Shown in pieces: positions 9,618 through 17,129 of a stretch of DNA of 64,000 bases. The position numbers were made by a program, and so were the translations under genes. The notes beneath the pieces were generated by a model. It saw nothing but the letters and a program-made list of their open reading frames with translations, was not told the origin of the DNA and did not search any database. Each line of letters starts with the position of its first letter. The first letter of the stretch is position 1. This DNA is from Arthrobacter sp. StoSoilA2 (lineage in GTDB: Bacteria > Actinomycetota > Actinomycetes > Actinomycetales > Micrococcaceae), in contig NZ_AP024643.1 of the NCBI RefSeq assembly GCF_019977195.1, positions 1,054,001 to 1,118,000 of the forward strand. The letters run 5' to 3'.

Positions 9618-10325
9618 TTACGCTGTGCGTCTTGCTTTGCGCCTGGCAAATGCCTTGGAAAACCAGATCCCCGCAAGCCCAATGGCCGTGGCCAGCACGG
9701 CAGAGTAGTTAATCAAGGAACGCAGCCACAGGTGCACCAGCGGGATCAGTGGGAAGAGTTGGGACAGCAACAGCAACGCCAGCCCAACAAACAGGAGGGC
9801 CGAGGCGGCACGCAGCAACGCGGGGTAGCGGCCTACGACGGTCCGCCAGATGGCGGGCAACAAACAGGCGGATACGTATCCGGGATAGAAGCGGCCCAGA
9901 GCCGCGTAAGCCTCCATGGATGGTCCCCAGGTCAGCCCCGTCATGCCCACCGTGGAACCGCGCGTGTCTGTGATGACAAAGAAGAACGTGGTCAGTGCCA
10001 CCGTGATTCCCAGGACCGTCAGCCCCCAAGGGCCACGAATAGCCCGTTCCGCTGATCTGGAAGCGAAACCCATGGCAATCTTGATGCCCATCAGCAGGAA
10101 CGTGCCGTAGAGCAGGAACCGCAGGATCAGGTTCGTTACGTTAACGCCGCCGAGCAGGGCATCGATGGCAAGGTATGGGCCTTCGATGCTGAGGAGGATA
10201 TCCAGGGTGATCAGCGCGAAAATGTAGAAAACCACCCGGTTCTCACCCCTGAGCAGGCTCGGAATCCGCGCGATGGTGATCGCCAGGCACACAATCAGCG
10301 TTGCCCAAGGCAGGACAGCCGTCAT
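9618..10325 (-). CDS. Integral membrane protein partnered with a helix-turn-helix protein
   Basis: A 235-residue hydrophobic protein with about seven predicted membrane helices (TAVLPWATLIVCLAITIA, VVFYIFALITLDILLS, GLTVLGITVALTTFFF, ALLFVGLALLLLSQLF among them) and a basic C-terminus, FARRKARRTA. I do not recognise a catalytic motif. I chose the ATG at 10325 because it overlaps the stop codon of the upstream regulator-like gene in an ATGA arrangement; the ATG at 10340 lies inside that gene. The layout resembles the many actinobacterial pairs of a small regulator and an MAB_1171c-like membrane protein of unknown role. Function is unassigned. Confidence 0.75.
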   Translation of the reverse strand: MTAVLPWATLIVCLAITIARIPSLLRGENRVVFYIFALITLDILLSIEGPYLAIDALLGGVNVTNLILRFLLYGTFLLMGIKIAMGFASRSAERAIRGPWGLTVLGITVALTTFFFVITDTRGSTVGMTGLTWGPSMEAYAALGRFYPGYVSACLLPAIWRTVVGRYPALLRAASALLFVGLALLLLSQLFPLIPLVHLWLRSLINYSAVLATAIGLAGIWFSKAFARRKARRTA

Positions 10326-11044
10326 CCGAGATTCTCCCAAATTCGTTCAGTTCGTTCGTGGTCTTGTTCTTGGCGGCGCAGCGTTTTGCCCAGCGCCTGG
10401 AGTCGTTCGCCTGCCAAGGTCACCAGCTCGCCCAGCGTCATCCGGTCGAGTGCTTCCTTGCGTCCGTTGGGCGACCAGCCGGCTTCGGCTTCAGTGATCA
10501 ACCCTCCGGCGACCAGCCCGCCCGCTGGTCCGACGCCGGCAGCCCGCGACGTCGCGATGGCCAGCTCGGGAGGAAGCCTGTTGGCTGTCAAGTGGGCGGA
10601 GAAGTTCTGCGGTGCGATCCCGGTGGCTTCGCTGACCCGGTGCCGCAACTCGCCGTCGTCGATTGCATCCACCCAGTTGCGCACCGCGGTGGGGTGCGGT
10701 GTTGGCGATAGTCCCGTGACGGAGACGGACCCTGGCTCACTGCGTTCCACCACCGCGCGCAGCAAATCCATGGTGGCTATCTGGCTCACCAGTTCATCAG
10801 GCGTGGGTGGGACGGGATCGCCCCGAAGGTCTGCGTAGAGGTCAAACGTGGCCAGGGCTTGGACGGGACTGATGTGGTAACCCCGGCTGATGCTGACCAG
10901 CGTTGACTCCGCCACCTTGCCGCGGACCAGCTGTTGGGCCAGCGTTGTCCGTTTTATCCCGGAAATCCTGCAGACGTCCGCTGTGCTGGCGTTGGGTGCA
11001 ACGCCGTGAAGCCAGCGTTGGAACGCCTTGGACGGTAAGGGCAT
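10322..11044 (-). CDS. Helix-turn-helix (XRE-like) protein
   Basis: A 240-residue soluble protein with an N-terminal region that reads as a helix-turn-helix: ASTADVCRISGIKRTTLAQQ followed by LVRGKVAESTLVSISRGY. The middle and C-terminal parts show a second HTH-like stretch (SEATGIAPQNFSAHLTANRL) and a charged C-terminal helix (LGELVTLAGERLQALGKTLR). The open frame extends to 11179, but the ATG at 11044 (MPLPSKAFQRW) is preferred since the upstream part crosses the candidate promoter and the 5' arm of the terminator of the ABC-F leader. Its stop overlaps the start of the membrane protein gene, so the two are translated together. Likely DNA-binding; targets unknown. Confidence 0.7.
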   Translation of the reverse strand: MPLPSKAFQRWLHGVAPNASTADVCRISGIKRTTLAQQLVRGKVAESTLVSISRGYHISPVQALATFDLYADLRGDPVPPTPDELVSQIATMDLLRAVVERSEPGSVSVTGLSPTPHPTAVRNWVDAIDDGELRHRVSEATGIAPQNFSAHLTANRLPPELAIATSRAAGVGPAGGLVAGGLITEAEAGWSPNGRKEALDRMTLGELVTLAGERLQALGKTLRRQEQDHERTERIWENLG

Positions 11045-11122
11045 GGAGGGCTTTCTGGGGTATTTCAAACGGGCAAGTCCGGCATCTTCCAAAAAGGAAC
11101 CGGAGCGAAGGTACGGATTGAT

Positions 11123-11151
11123 TTTACGCCGACGCCACATTGAATTATGCT
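11123..11151 (+). promoter_or_regulatory. Candidate promoter of the ABC-F leader
   Basis: A -35-like TTTACG (11123-11128) and a -10-like TATGCT (11146-11151) are separated by 17 bp, each matching the sigma-70-type consensus at four of six positions. Transcription would start near 11158, directly before the terminator hairpin. The prediction is from sequence alone and is weak by itself. Confidence 0.35.
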
Positions 11152-11160
11152 TGATGCTTG

Positions 11161-11206
11161 AACCCGTTGGTCCGTACACCCCCCAAGTCCGGACCAGCGG
11201 GTTTTT
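11161..11206 (+). terminator. Intrinsic terminator inside the 5' leader of the ABC-F gene (attenuator)
   Basis: The arms AACCCGTTGGTCCG (11161-11174) and CGGACCAGCGGGTT (11190-11203) pair over 14 bp with one G.U, around a 15-nt loop, and run into five T residues (11202-11206). It lies 120-160 bp before the ABC-F start codon and downstream of a candidate promoter, and the upstream gene runs the other way, so it does not serve to end a plus-strand gene. A second perfect 8-bp hairpin (CCATGCCC at 11207-11214 with GGGCATGG at 11226-11233) follows at once. This is the layout of transcription attenuation seen upstream of antibiotic-resistance ABC-F genes. Confidence 0.65.
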
Positions 11207-11249
11207 CCATGCCCTTGGGAATCACGGGCATGGAAGCCGCGTTTGATAG

Positions 11250-11285
11250 ATGAACCCACGCTTGTTTGCCGTGCTGGTGATGTAG
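11250..11285 (+). CDS. Candidate 11-codon leader peptide upstream of the ABC-F gene
   Basis: ATG at 11250 opens an 11-codon frame, MNPRLFAVLVM, ending at TAG 11283-11285, 38 bp before the ABC-F start. A second short frame (ATG 11209, MPLGITGMEAAFDR) ends in a TGA that overlaps this ATG. The ribosome-binding sequence is weak (GGAAG at 11232). A hairpin AGCGCC/GGCGCT (11291-11307) follows and sits just before the ABC-F ribosome site. Short hydrophobic leaders such as this can act as ribosome-stalling sensors; whether it is translated is not shown. Confidence 0.35.
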   Translation: MNPRLFAVLVM

Positions 11286-11323
11286 ACGCGAGCGCCGTGT
11301 TGGCGCTGCGAGAGGAATAGAGA

Positions 11324-12985
11324 ATGACTGCAACCTTGGTGGCCAAGGATCTTGCCGGTGGCCACGGCCACCGCACGCTCTTTTCGAAGCTTTCCCTCAC
11401 CGTTGCGCCGGGTGATGTGGTGGGCGTCGTCGGAGCGAACGGCGCTGGCAAATCCACGCTTCTTCGCATCCTCTCAGGCGTGGACCAGCCGCAGGAGGGG
11501 ACCGTCAGCCTGGCTCCGTCGGACGCCTTTGTGGGCTGGTTGCCCCAGGAACACGAGCGCACGGCGGGCGAAACCATCGCAGCATACATTGCGCGCCGCA
11601 CGGGCTGTGCACAGGCCACCGCAGAAATGGAAGCCACAGCCGAGGCCCTCGGTTCCGGTGCTCCCGGAGCAGATGATGCATATTCCTTGGCCTTTGACCG
11701 CTGGATGGCATCCGGTGCAGCAGACCTGGAGGACCGCATTCCTGCTGTATTGGCGGATCTTGGGCTTGAACTTGGCACCGATGCCCTCATGACAGGGCTC
11801 TCCGGAGGGCAGGCTGCCCGGGTTGCTTTGGCTGCGCTGCTGCTCAGCCGCTTCGATGTTGTCCTTCTTGATGAACCCACCAATGACCTGGACCTTGATG
11901 GCCTGGCCAGGCTGGAAGCGTTCGTGCAGGGCCTGCGCGGAGGAGTGGTTCTGGTGTCCCACGACCGTGAGTTCCTGGCCCGCTGCGTCACCACCGTAGT
12001 GGAACTGGACCTCGCCCAGAACTCCGTGGCTGTCTACGACGGCGGCTACGAAGCCTTCCTCGAAGAGCGCGCCGTCGCCAAGCGCCACGCCCGCGAACGC
12101 TACGAAGAGTTTGCCAACACCAAGGCCGATCTTGTGTCCCGCGCACGGACCCAGCGCGAGTGGAGCTCCCAGGGCGTCCGCAATGCGATGAAGAAGAACC
12201 CTGACAACGACAAAATCCGCAGGGCAGCGAGCACGGAGTCTTCCGAAAAGCAGGCACAGAAGGTCCGCCAGATGGAGTCGCGCATCGCCCGCCTCACCGA
12301 GGTGGAGGAGCCGCGCAAGGAATGGCAACTGCAGTTCAGCATCGGCCAGGCACCCCGCTCAAGTGCCGTCGTCGCCACCCTTCGTGACGTAGTGGTCCGG
12401 CAAGGCGATTTCACGCTGGGACCGGTCAACCTGCAACTCAACGGCGGTGAGCGCATCGGCATCACCGGGCCCAACGGCGCCGGTAAGTCCACTCTCCTGC
12501 GCTTGCTGCTGGGCACCCGGAAACCGGACGACGGCGAGGCCTCCATGGGCGCGTCTGTCGCCATCGGCGAAATCGACCAGGCCCGCGGACTGCTCGACGG
12601 CGGACGGCAGCTTGGCGACGCCGTCGAAGCCGTGCTGGTGGACTGGAACAGTGCCGACGTCCGCACGCTCCTTGCCAAGTTCGGCCTCAAAGCGGACCAC
12701 ACTTCGCGGACAGTTGACTCTCTGTCCCCGGGGGAGCGTACGCGCGCCGCGCTGGCCCTCCTGCAGGCCCGGGGCGTGAACCTGTTGGTGCTGGACGAAC
12801 CCACCAACCACCTTGACCTCCCCGCGATCGAGCAACTTGAAGAAGCGCTGGAAAGCTACGAAGGCGCCCTCCTGCTGGTCACCCACGACCGGCGATTGCT
12901 GGAGAACGTTCGGCTCGATTCGCGATGGCACCTGGAAAACGGCCGTGTCCAGGAGCTGCACCACATCCCCGGCCAGGAGAAGTAA
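11324..12985 (+). CDS. ABC-F family ATP-binding cassette protein
   Basis: The 553-residue protein has two ABC ATPase domains and no membrane segment, the mark of ABC-F proteins that act on ribosomes rather than in transport. Domain 1 has GANGAGKST (near residue 40), LSGGQAARVALAALLLS and LLDEPTNDLD; domain 2 has GPNGAGKST (near residue 384), LSPGERTRAALALL and LVLDEPTNHLD. Between them is a charged interdomain linker of about 80 residues (KADLVSRARTQREWSSQGVR) that in the family reaches the P-site tRNA. Roles include rescue of stalled ribosomes or resistance to ribosome-targeting antibiotics. The attenuator-like leader and the exporter gene 2 bp downstream favour resistance. RBS: AGAGGAA, 7 bases before ATG. 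Confidence 0.9.
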   Translation: MTATLVAKDLAGGHGHRTLFSKLSLTVAPGDVVGVVGANGAGKSTLLRILSGVDQPQEGTVSLAPSDAFVGWLPQEHERTAGETIAAYIARRTGCAQATAEMEATAEALGSGAPGADDAYSLAFDRWMASGAADLEDRIPAVLADLGLELGTDALMTGLSGGQAARVALAALLLSRFDVVLLDEPTNDLDLDGLARLEAFVQGLRGGVVLVSHDREFLARCVTTVVELDLAQNSVAVYDGGYEAFLEERAVAKRHARERYEEFANTKADLVSRARTQREWSSQGVRNAMKKNPDNDKIRRAASTESSEKQAQKVRQMESRIARLTEVEEPRKEWQLQFSIGQAPRSSAVVATLRDVVVRQGDFTLGPVNLQLNGGERIGITGPNGAGKSTLLRLLLGTRKPDDGEASMGASVAIGEIDQARGLLDGGRQLGDAVEAVLVDWNSADVRTLLAKFGLKADHTSRTVDSLSPGERTRAALALLQARGVNLLVLDEPTNHLDLPAIEQLEEALESYEGALLLVTHDRRLLENVRLDSRWHLENGRVQELHHIPGQEK

Positions 12986-12987
12986 CC

Positions 12988-14904
12988 ATGAGCATGGATG
13001 GCGTTGCCTGGAGCTCGCTGCACAAGATCACGCGTGCCCAGAGCGGCTCGCAACCGTTCTCGAAGGAAACGCTGAAGCGCGTGCTGGGCTTTGCCGCGCC
13101 CCACAAGGGCAAGCTCATAGCCTTCGTTATCGCCTCGGTTGCGGGAGCCTTCCTGGCCGTCGCCACGCCGGTGCTTGCCGGGCAAGTGGTTGACGCGATC
13201 ATTGCCAAGGCCGGCGTGGGCACGGTGATCTGGCTGGCCGTCCTCATTGCGATTGTGGCTGTTGGCGAGGCTGGAATCGGACTGGTGACCCGATGGTTGT
13301 CCTCCACCATCGGCGAGGGCGTCATTGTGGACCTCCGTACCCGCGTGTTCGACCATGTGCAGCGTATGCCCATCGCTTTCTTCACCCGGACACGGACCGG
13401 CGCGCTGGTCAGCCGCCTGAACAACGACGTCATCGGGGCGCAGTCAGCGTTCGCAGGCACCTTGTCCGGTGTGGTGAGCAACGTCGTGGCGCTCGCCTTG
13501 ACCCTTGTGGTCATGCTCAACACGTCCTGGTTGGTCACCGTCCTGGCCATGGTGTTGCTGCCGATCTTCCTCATACCTGCCCGACGCATGGGTTCCAAGC
13601 TGGCGGACCTCCGACGCGAGGCAGCGGCACACAACGCTGCCATGGGTACGCAGATGACCGAAAGGTTCTCCGCTCCCGGCGCCACATTGGTCAAACTTTT
13701 CGGCAGGCCGGACGAGGAATCCCGGGAGTTTGCTGCCCGGGCCGGCCGCGTGCGCGATATCGGCATCCGCACCGCCATGCTGCAGTTCACCTTCGTCACC
13801 GCGTTGACGTTGGTCTCGGCCTTGGCTCTGGCCCTCGTTTACGGACTGGGCGGCTGGCTTGCCCTCGGTGGACAACTGGCGCCAGGCGACGTTGTGGTCC
13901 TGGCCCTTCTCCTGACGCGTCTCTACGCTCCGCTCACCGCGCTCTCCAACGCGCGCGTGGAAATTATGAGCGCACTTGTCAGCTTCGAGCGGGTCTTCGA
14001 GATCCTGGACCTGCAACCCCTCATCACGGAAAAGCCGGACGCCGTGGCACTTCCGTCCGGACCTGTCGCCGTGGAATTCCACGACGTCCGCTTTTCCTAC
14101 CCGTCGGCGGACAAAGTGTCCCTCGCCTCCTTGGAAGACGTGTCAACCTTGGACACGCGCGGCGGCGAGGAAGTGCTGCACGGTATCAGCTTCCGCGTTG
14201 AGCCGGGCCAGACGGTTGCCTTGGTGGGCTCGTCCGGCGCAGGAAAGTCCACGGTGGCCCAACTGCTGTCCCGCTTGTACGACGTCGATTCCGGTGCCGT
14301 GCGTCTTGGTGGGCGCGGACCTGGCACCGGCGTGGATGTCCGGGATCTCCGCTTTGACTCCCTGCGGGACACCCTGGGAATGGTGACCCAGGACGGCCAC
14401 CTTTTCCACGAAACCATTGCCTCCAACCTGCGCCTGGCCCGGCCGGATGCCACGGAAGAAGACATGTGGGAGGTGCTCAGGCGTGCACGCCTGGAACCCA
14501 TGATCCGGTCCCTTCCGGACGGCCTGGAAACAGTCGTTGGGGAGCGTGGGTACCGGCTCTCCGGTGGAGAAAGGCAACGTCTCACCATCGCACGTTTGCT
14601 CATCAAGCAGCCGCGCGTCGTGATTCTTGATGAGGCAACCGCAGCGCTGGACTCCACCAATGAAGCCGCCGTCCAGGCAGCCTTGGGGGAAGCGCTCGAG
14701 GGGCGTACCGCCGTCGTGATTGCCCACAGGCTGTCCACCATCCGTGCCGCGGACGTCATCCTGGTGGTAGAGGACGGCAGGATCGTGGAACGCGGCACGC
14801 ACACGGAGTTGCTTGTTGCCGACGGCCGCTATGCCGAGTTGTACCGGACCCAGTTCGCGGAAGCCACGGCGGTGGCCGAGGAAGCTGTTCCGGAGCCCAA
14901 CTGA
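12988..14904 (+). CDS. ABC exporter, fused membrane and ATP-binding domains (multidrug type)
   Basis: A 638-residue half-transporter of the MsbA/LmrA type. An N-terminal membrane domain with about six helices (FVIASVAGAFLAVATPVLAG, TVIWLAVLIAIVAVGEAGIG, NVVALALTLVVMLNTSWLV) is followed by an ATPase domain: Walker A GSSGAGKST near residue 415, signature LSGGERQRLTIARLL, Walker B VVILDEATAALD, H-loop IAHRLSTIRAAD. It likely works as a dimer, exporting drugs or lipids. The frame is open to 12925, but ATG 12988 with AGGAGA nine bases upstream is the clear start, two bases after the ABC-F stop. The pairing suggests an inducible protection-plus-export operon. Confidence 0.9.
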   Translation: MSMDGVAWSSLHKITRAQSGSQPFSKETLKRVLGFAAPHKGKLIAFVIASVAGAFLAVATPVLAGQVVDAIIAKAGVGTVIWLAVLIAIVAVGEAGIGLVTRWLSSTIGEGVIVDLRTRVFDHVQRMPIAFFTRTRTGALVSRLNNDVIGAQSAFAGTLSGVVSNVVALALTLVVMLNTSWLVTVLAMVLLPIFLIPARRMGSKLADLRREAAAHNAAMGTQMTERFSAPGATLVKLFGRPDEESREFAARAGRVRDIGIRTAMLQFTFVTALTLVSALALALVYGLGGWLALGGQLAPGDVVVLALLLTRLYAPLTALSNARVEIMSALVSFERVFEILDLQPLITEKPDAVALPSGPVAVEFHDVRFSYPSADKVSLASLEDVSTLDTRGGEEVLHGISFRVEPGQTVALVGSSGAGKSTVAQLLSRLYDVDSGAVRLGGRGPGTGVDVRDLRFDSLRDTLGMVTQDGHLFHETIASNLRLARPDATEEDMWEVLRRARLEPMIRSLPDGLETVVGERGYRLSGGERQRLTIARLLIKQPRVVILDEATAALDSTNEAAVQAALGEALEGRTAVVIAHRLSTIRAADVILVVEDGRIVERGTHTELLVADGRYAELYRTQFAEATAVAEEAVPEPN

Positions 14905-14953
14905 GTCGCATTTGTGCGCGTTTTGAGGGCTCAAAACGCGCACAAATGCGACT
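14904..14953. terminator. Perfect 24-bp-arm palindrome, bidirectional terminator-like
   Basis: Arms at 14904-14927 and 14930-14953 are perfect complements (AGTCGCATTTGTGCGCGTTT at the left end) with a 2-nt GG centre. The palindrome begins in the last base of the exporter stop codon and lies between it and the convergent NUDIX gene, so it can end transcription from both sides. Its perfection and length exceed what termination needs. Confidence 0.8.
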
Positions 14954-14965
14954 TACTTGGGTGAC

Positions 14966-15388
14966 CTACTTAGGCGAGGCGAGGCGAGGCGAGGCGAGGG
15001 CAGGAAGGACGTGGTCCGTCAGCAGTGGTGCGAGATCCCCGGGCAGAGATGCTGTGAGGTCCAACCAACGGACCTCGGCGATCTCGGCGGAAGGGTGTGC
15101 TTCCCAGGTTCCAGGAGCCGTGAAAACTGTGGCCTCAATGTTGGTTGCGGCCTCGTTGGCAGCCACAGCGAGCCAGGCGCCCAGGGGTTCAAGGTCCTGC
15201 GGGGCGATCTCGATGCCCACTTCCTCTAACAATTCTCTCGAAGCAGCTTCCGCCGCTGTTTCACCGGCCTCGGGTTTGCCGCCCGGATGCATGAATTTGT
15301 CCGTGCCCCGTTTGCGGACGGTCAGGAGCTGGCCCTCCTTGTTGTAAACGCACACGGCGCTGACCACGATCACATCAGTAATGCTCAT
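14966..15388 (-). CDS. NUDIX hydrolase
   Basis: A 140-residue NUDIX-fold protein. The Nudix box is complete: GGKPEAGE followed by ASRELLEEVGIE (residues ~36-60), giving the Gx5Ex7REUxEExGU pattern that binds magnesium and the diphosphate substrate. VVSAVCVYNKEGQLLTVRKR is the usual first strand pair, as in MutT-like enzymes that hydrolyse oxidised or excess nucleoside triphosphates. ATG 15388 overlaps the upstream stop in an ATGA arrangement, so it is coupled to the DUF6314 gene. The C-terminus (LASPRLASPK) is encoded by a 5-bp tandem repeat and may vary in length between strains. The exact substrate is unknown. Confidence 0.85.
   Translation of the reverse strand: MSITDVIVVSAVCVYNKEGQLLTVRKRGTDKFMHPGGKPEAGETAAEAASRELLEEVGIEIAPQDLEPLGAWLAVAANEAATNIEATVFTAPGTWEAHPSAEIAEVRWLDLTASLPGDLAPLLTDHVLPALASPRLASPK
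14972..14996. repeat. Five tandem AGGCG units in the 3' end of the NUDIX gene
   Basis: The 5-bp unit AGGCG occurs five times without error (14972-14996), read on the minus strand as CGCCT repeats encoding LASPRLASP. Since five is not a multiple of three, gain or loss of one unit shifts the frame and alters the last residues and the stop codon. Confidence 0.9.
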
Positions 15389-15846
15389 GCTTGCCTCCCG
15401 GCGTTCGTTCGGACCAGATGCGATTCCAGCAGCAGATCCTTTGCGGGACCGCGGACATCCCAGGTGAAACTGAACGCATCCGGGCCTTCCCATGTGTAGT
15501 TCACGTAATAGTCATCGGGATCGCACCAGTGTTTGTCCTGGTTGGCCTGCTCCGCAAAGCTCATCACATGGAATGGCCGGCCATCGGGGAAGAAGACGTC
15601 CATGGAATCCGGTCCAGGGCCTGGCTTGAGGAGATACTCGCGGAACGCCGGGCCTGTGTGGGTGGGCCAGTGCATGGTTCCGTCTTCGCGGTAGTGAAGG
15701 CCATCGCCGTCGGGCTCTTCCGTGTACTGCACGACGCCGGTAAAAGTTCCGCGGGTGCCGGAGGCCCTGTCCAGGAGTGTCCGCTCCACATTCCACGTGC
15801 CGGCCAAATAGGCACGCAAGTCCTGGATGGGCTGCTGCTGGTTCAA
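15385..15846 (-). CDS. DUF6314-family protein
   Basis: A 153-residue soluble protein with the DUF6314 pattern: DLRAYLAGTWNVERTLLD at the N-terminus, FTGVVQYTEE, LHYREDGTMHW, VFFPDGRPFHVMSF, and the C-terminal CDPDDYYVNYTW and FTWDVRGPAKDLLLES. This reads as a small beta-barrel (lipocalin-like) fold; no catalytic function is established. It is the first gene of a two-gene unit with the NUDIX hydrolase (4-bp overlap) and its start codon lies 2 bp from the tRNA gene, on the same strand, so it may be transcribed with the tRNA. Confidence 0.75.
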   Translation of the reverse strand: MNQQQPIQDLRAYLAGTWNVERTLLDRASGTRGTFTGVVQYTEEPDGDGLHYREDGTMHWPTHTGPAFREYLLKPGPGPDSMDVFFPDGRPFHVMSFAEQANQDKHWCDPDDYYVNYTWEGPDAFSFTWDVRGPAKDLLLESHLVRTNAGRQA

Positions 15847-15847
15847 G

Positions 15848-15920
15848 TGCCCTCGATTGGAATCGAACCAACGACACCGGCTTTAGGAGAGCCGTGCTCT
15901 ATCCACTGAGCTACGAGGGC
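15848..15920 (-). tRNA. tRNA-Arg (anticodon CCU)
   Basis: The reverse complement folds as a full cloverleaf: acceptor GCCCTCG pairing with CGAGGGC, D-arm GCTC..GAGC, anticodon stem CGGCT/AGCCG around loop CTCCTAA, and T-arm GATTGG-type stem with loop TTCGATT. The loop gives anticodon CCT, which reads AGG, a rare arginine codon in high-GC actinobacteria. Base 15848 is the discriminator; CCA is not encoded. Confidence 0.95.
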
Positions 15921-16026
15921 CTGCGTGTCCATCCCCGGGAGTACCGTTACGGAGCTCCTTGGCCGGACACGACTACAAGCATACAAGCTGCCGGGCCAGT
16001 GCCCGAACACGGCTAGGCTGGCGGTC

Positions 16027-16818
16027 ATGAGAGGGCATGCGACACCACCGGAAACCACCGGCACATTCCTCCCGGATGTCCGCGCGACACGGGCAAACAT
16101 TGGCGGCTGGGCCCAGTTGAGTGTGGTCCAGTATTTCGTTGCCGAGGCTGCTGTTATCGAGGCCTGGGCCGGTCCTGAACCCTACAGCAGAGCTACCGGG
16201 TTCATCAGCGACCTCGGCGCAGTATCGTGCGGGGTCTACGAAGACCGGGCAGTTTGCTCCCCTTTGCATGGGCTGATGAACGCCTCTTTTGTAGTGCAGG
16301 GCCTGGCATTGATCCTTGGGGCGGTGTTCCTGACGGCAGGACTTTTGTGCGTGGCAGCGCGTCCTGGTGTGCATGCCCAGCGCTTCCACACCGCCACAGC
16401 CGACAAAGAGCCCCGGACCCGGGTCCTGGCCAAACCATGGATCATGGCTGTGGCCATCCGAATACTCACGGGTGTTTCAGGTGCCGGGACGGTCATCGTT
16501 GGCCTGGTTCCAGAGGATGTGGGCTCCCCATGGCATTTTGCCGGCGCCCTGATGTTCTTCATTGGCGGTGGCTTCGCACTGCTTCTGCTGGGCATCCTCT
16601 GGTTCCGGCAGACCCCGATGAGCTGGTTCATCGCCGCCTGCGGCGCCCTCTGTATCGGGGCACTCATCGTTGGCGGGATCACGGGAATGGAGGTGCCCCA
16701 GCCCGGGACACTGGAGAGACTGATGGGCTACCCCGTCACCATTGGCTTGGCAGCTGCCGGCCTGGTCATCGCCCAGCGCGTGCAAACGGTGCGGAAAGCG
16801 GCGAAGGCCCTGCGGTAA
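16027..16818 (+). CDS. DUF998 membrane protein (first of two paralogues)
   Basis: A 263-residue membrane protein with about six hydrophobic segments. It has the DUF998 landmarks: QYFVAEAAVIEAW, SRATGFISDLGAVSCG, CSPLHGLMNASFVVQGLALI and IVGLVPEDV. The frame is open from 15925, but that stretch abuts the tRNA gene; ATG 16027 (MRGHATPPETTG) is preferred though no strong ribosome site precedes it. DUF998 proteins have no firmly known activity. A paralogue with the same motifs follows at 17130 on the same strand, separated by a terminator. Confidence 0.75.
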   Translation: MRGHATPPETTGTFLPDVRATRANIGGWAQLSVVQYFVAEAAVIEAWAGPEPYSRATGFISDLGAVSCGVYEDRAVCSPLHGLMNASFVVQGLALILGAVFLTAGLLCVAARPGVHAQRFHTATADKEPRTRVLAKPWIMAVAIRILTGVSGAGTVIVGLVPEDVGSPWHFAGALMFFIGGGFALLLLGILWFRQTPMSWFIAACGALCIGALIVGGITGMEVPQPGTLERLMGYPVTIGLAAAGLVIAQRVQTVRKAAKALR

Positions 16819-16881
16819 ATCAGGTCCTGCGGTAAAACTGTCCTGGGGCGGCAGGAGCGGGAGAAAATCCGCTCGGGGGCC

Positions 16882-16982
16882 TAGTCTTGATGTGTGAGCA
16901 CCAAGGACTAGACCCTTGATCGCACAACATAGGTGCCCTGCGCCTAAACAATGACCCGCTTGCCGGCGGGTCAATTGTTTTA
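16882..16982 (+). ncRNA. Candidate small RNA ending in a strong terminator
   Basis: The 311-bp gap between the two DUF998 genes contains a -10-like TAGTCT (16882-16887), then about 90 nt with possible pairing CTAGTCTTG (16881-16889) / CAAGGACTAG (16902-16911), and ends in a terminator hairpin with a T-run (see 16946-16982). No coding frame of useful length is present: a leaderless GTG gives only MSTKD. A short independent transcript is one reading; the other is simply the 3' region of the first DUF998 gene. Confidence 0.25.
16946..16982 (+). terminator. Rho-independent terminator
   Basis: ACAATGACCCGC (16948-16959) pairs with GCGGGTCAATTGT (16966-16978) over 12 bp with one bulged A, around a 6-nt loop, and is followed by TTTT. 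It separates the two DUF998 genes, so they are not one operon. Confidence 0.8.
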
Positions 16983-17129
16983 ACGAAGGGGTGGGCGGTT
17001 GGCCCACTGGGATAACACTATCGTTTTTATTTTGCCCGCTTCTTCCGCCTTGCGCATCCGGCGTCAGCCGTCAGCCGTCAGTGCCGTTGAAAGCGTGCGT
17101 CCGCGGGACTCCGGGACTATTCTGACGCT

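Noticed and set aside
15848..15920. tRNA-Arg as an attachment site for an integrated element
   Set aside because: No integrase gene, and I saw no second copy of the tRNA 3' end in the window.
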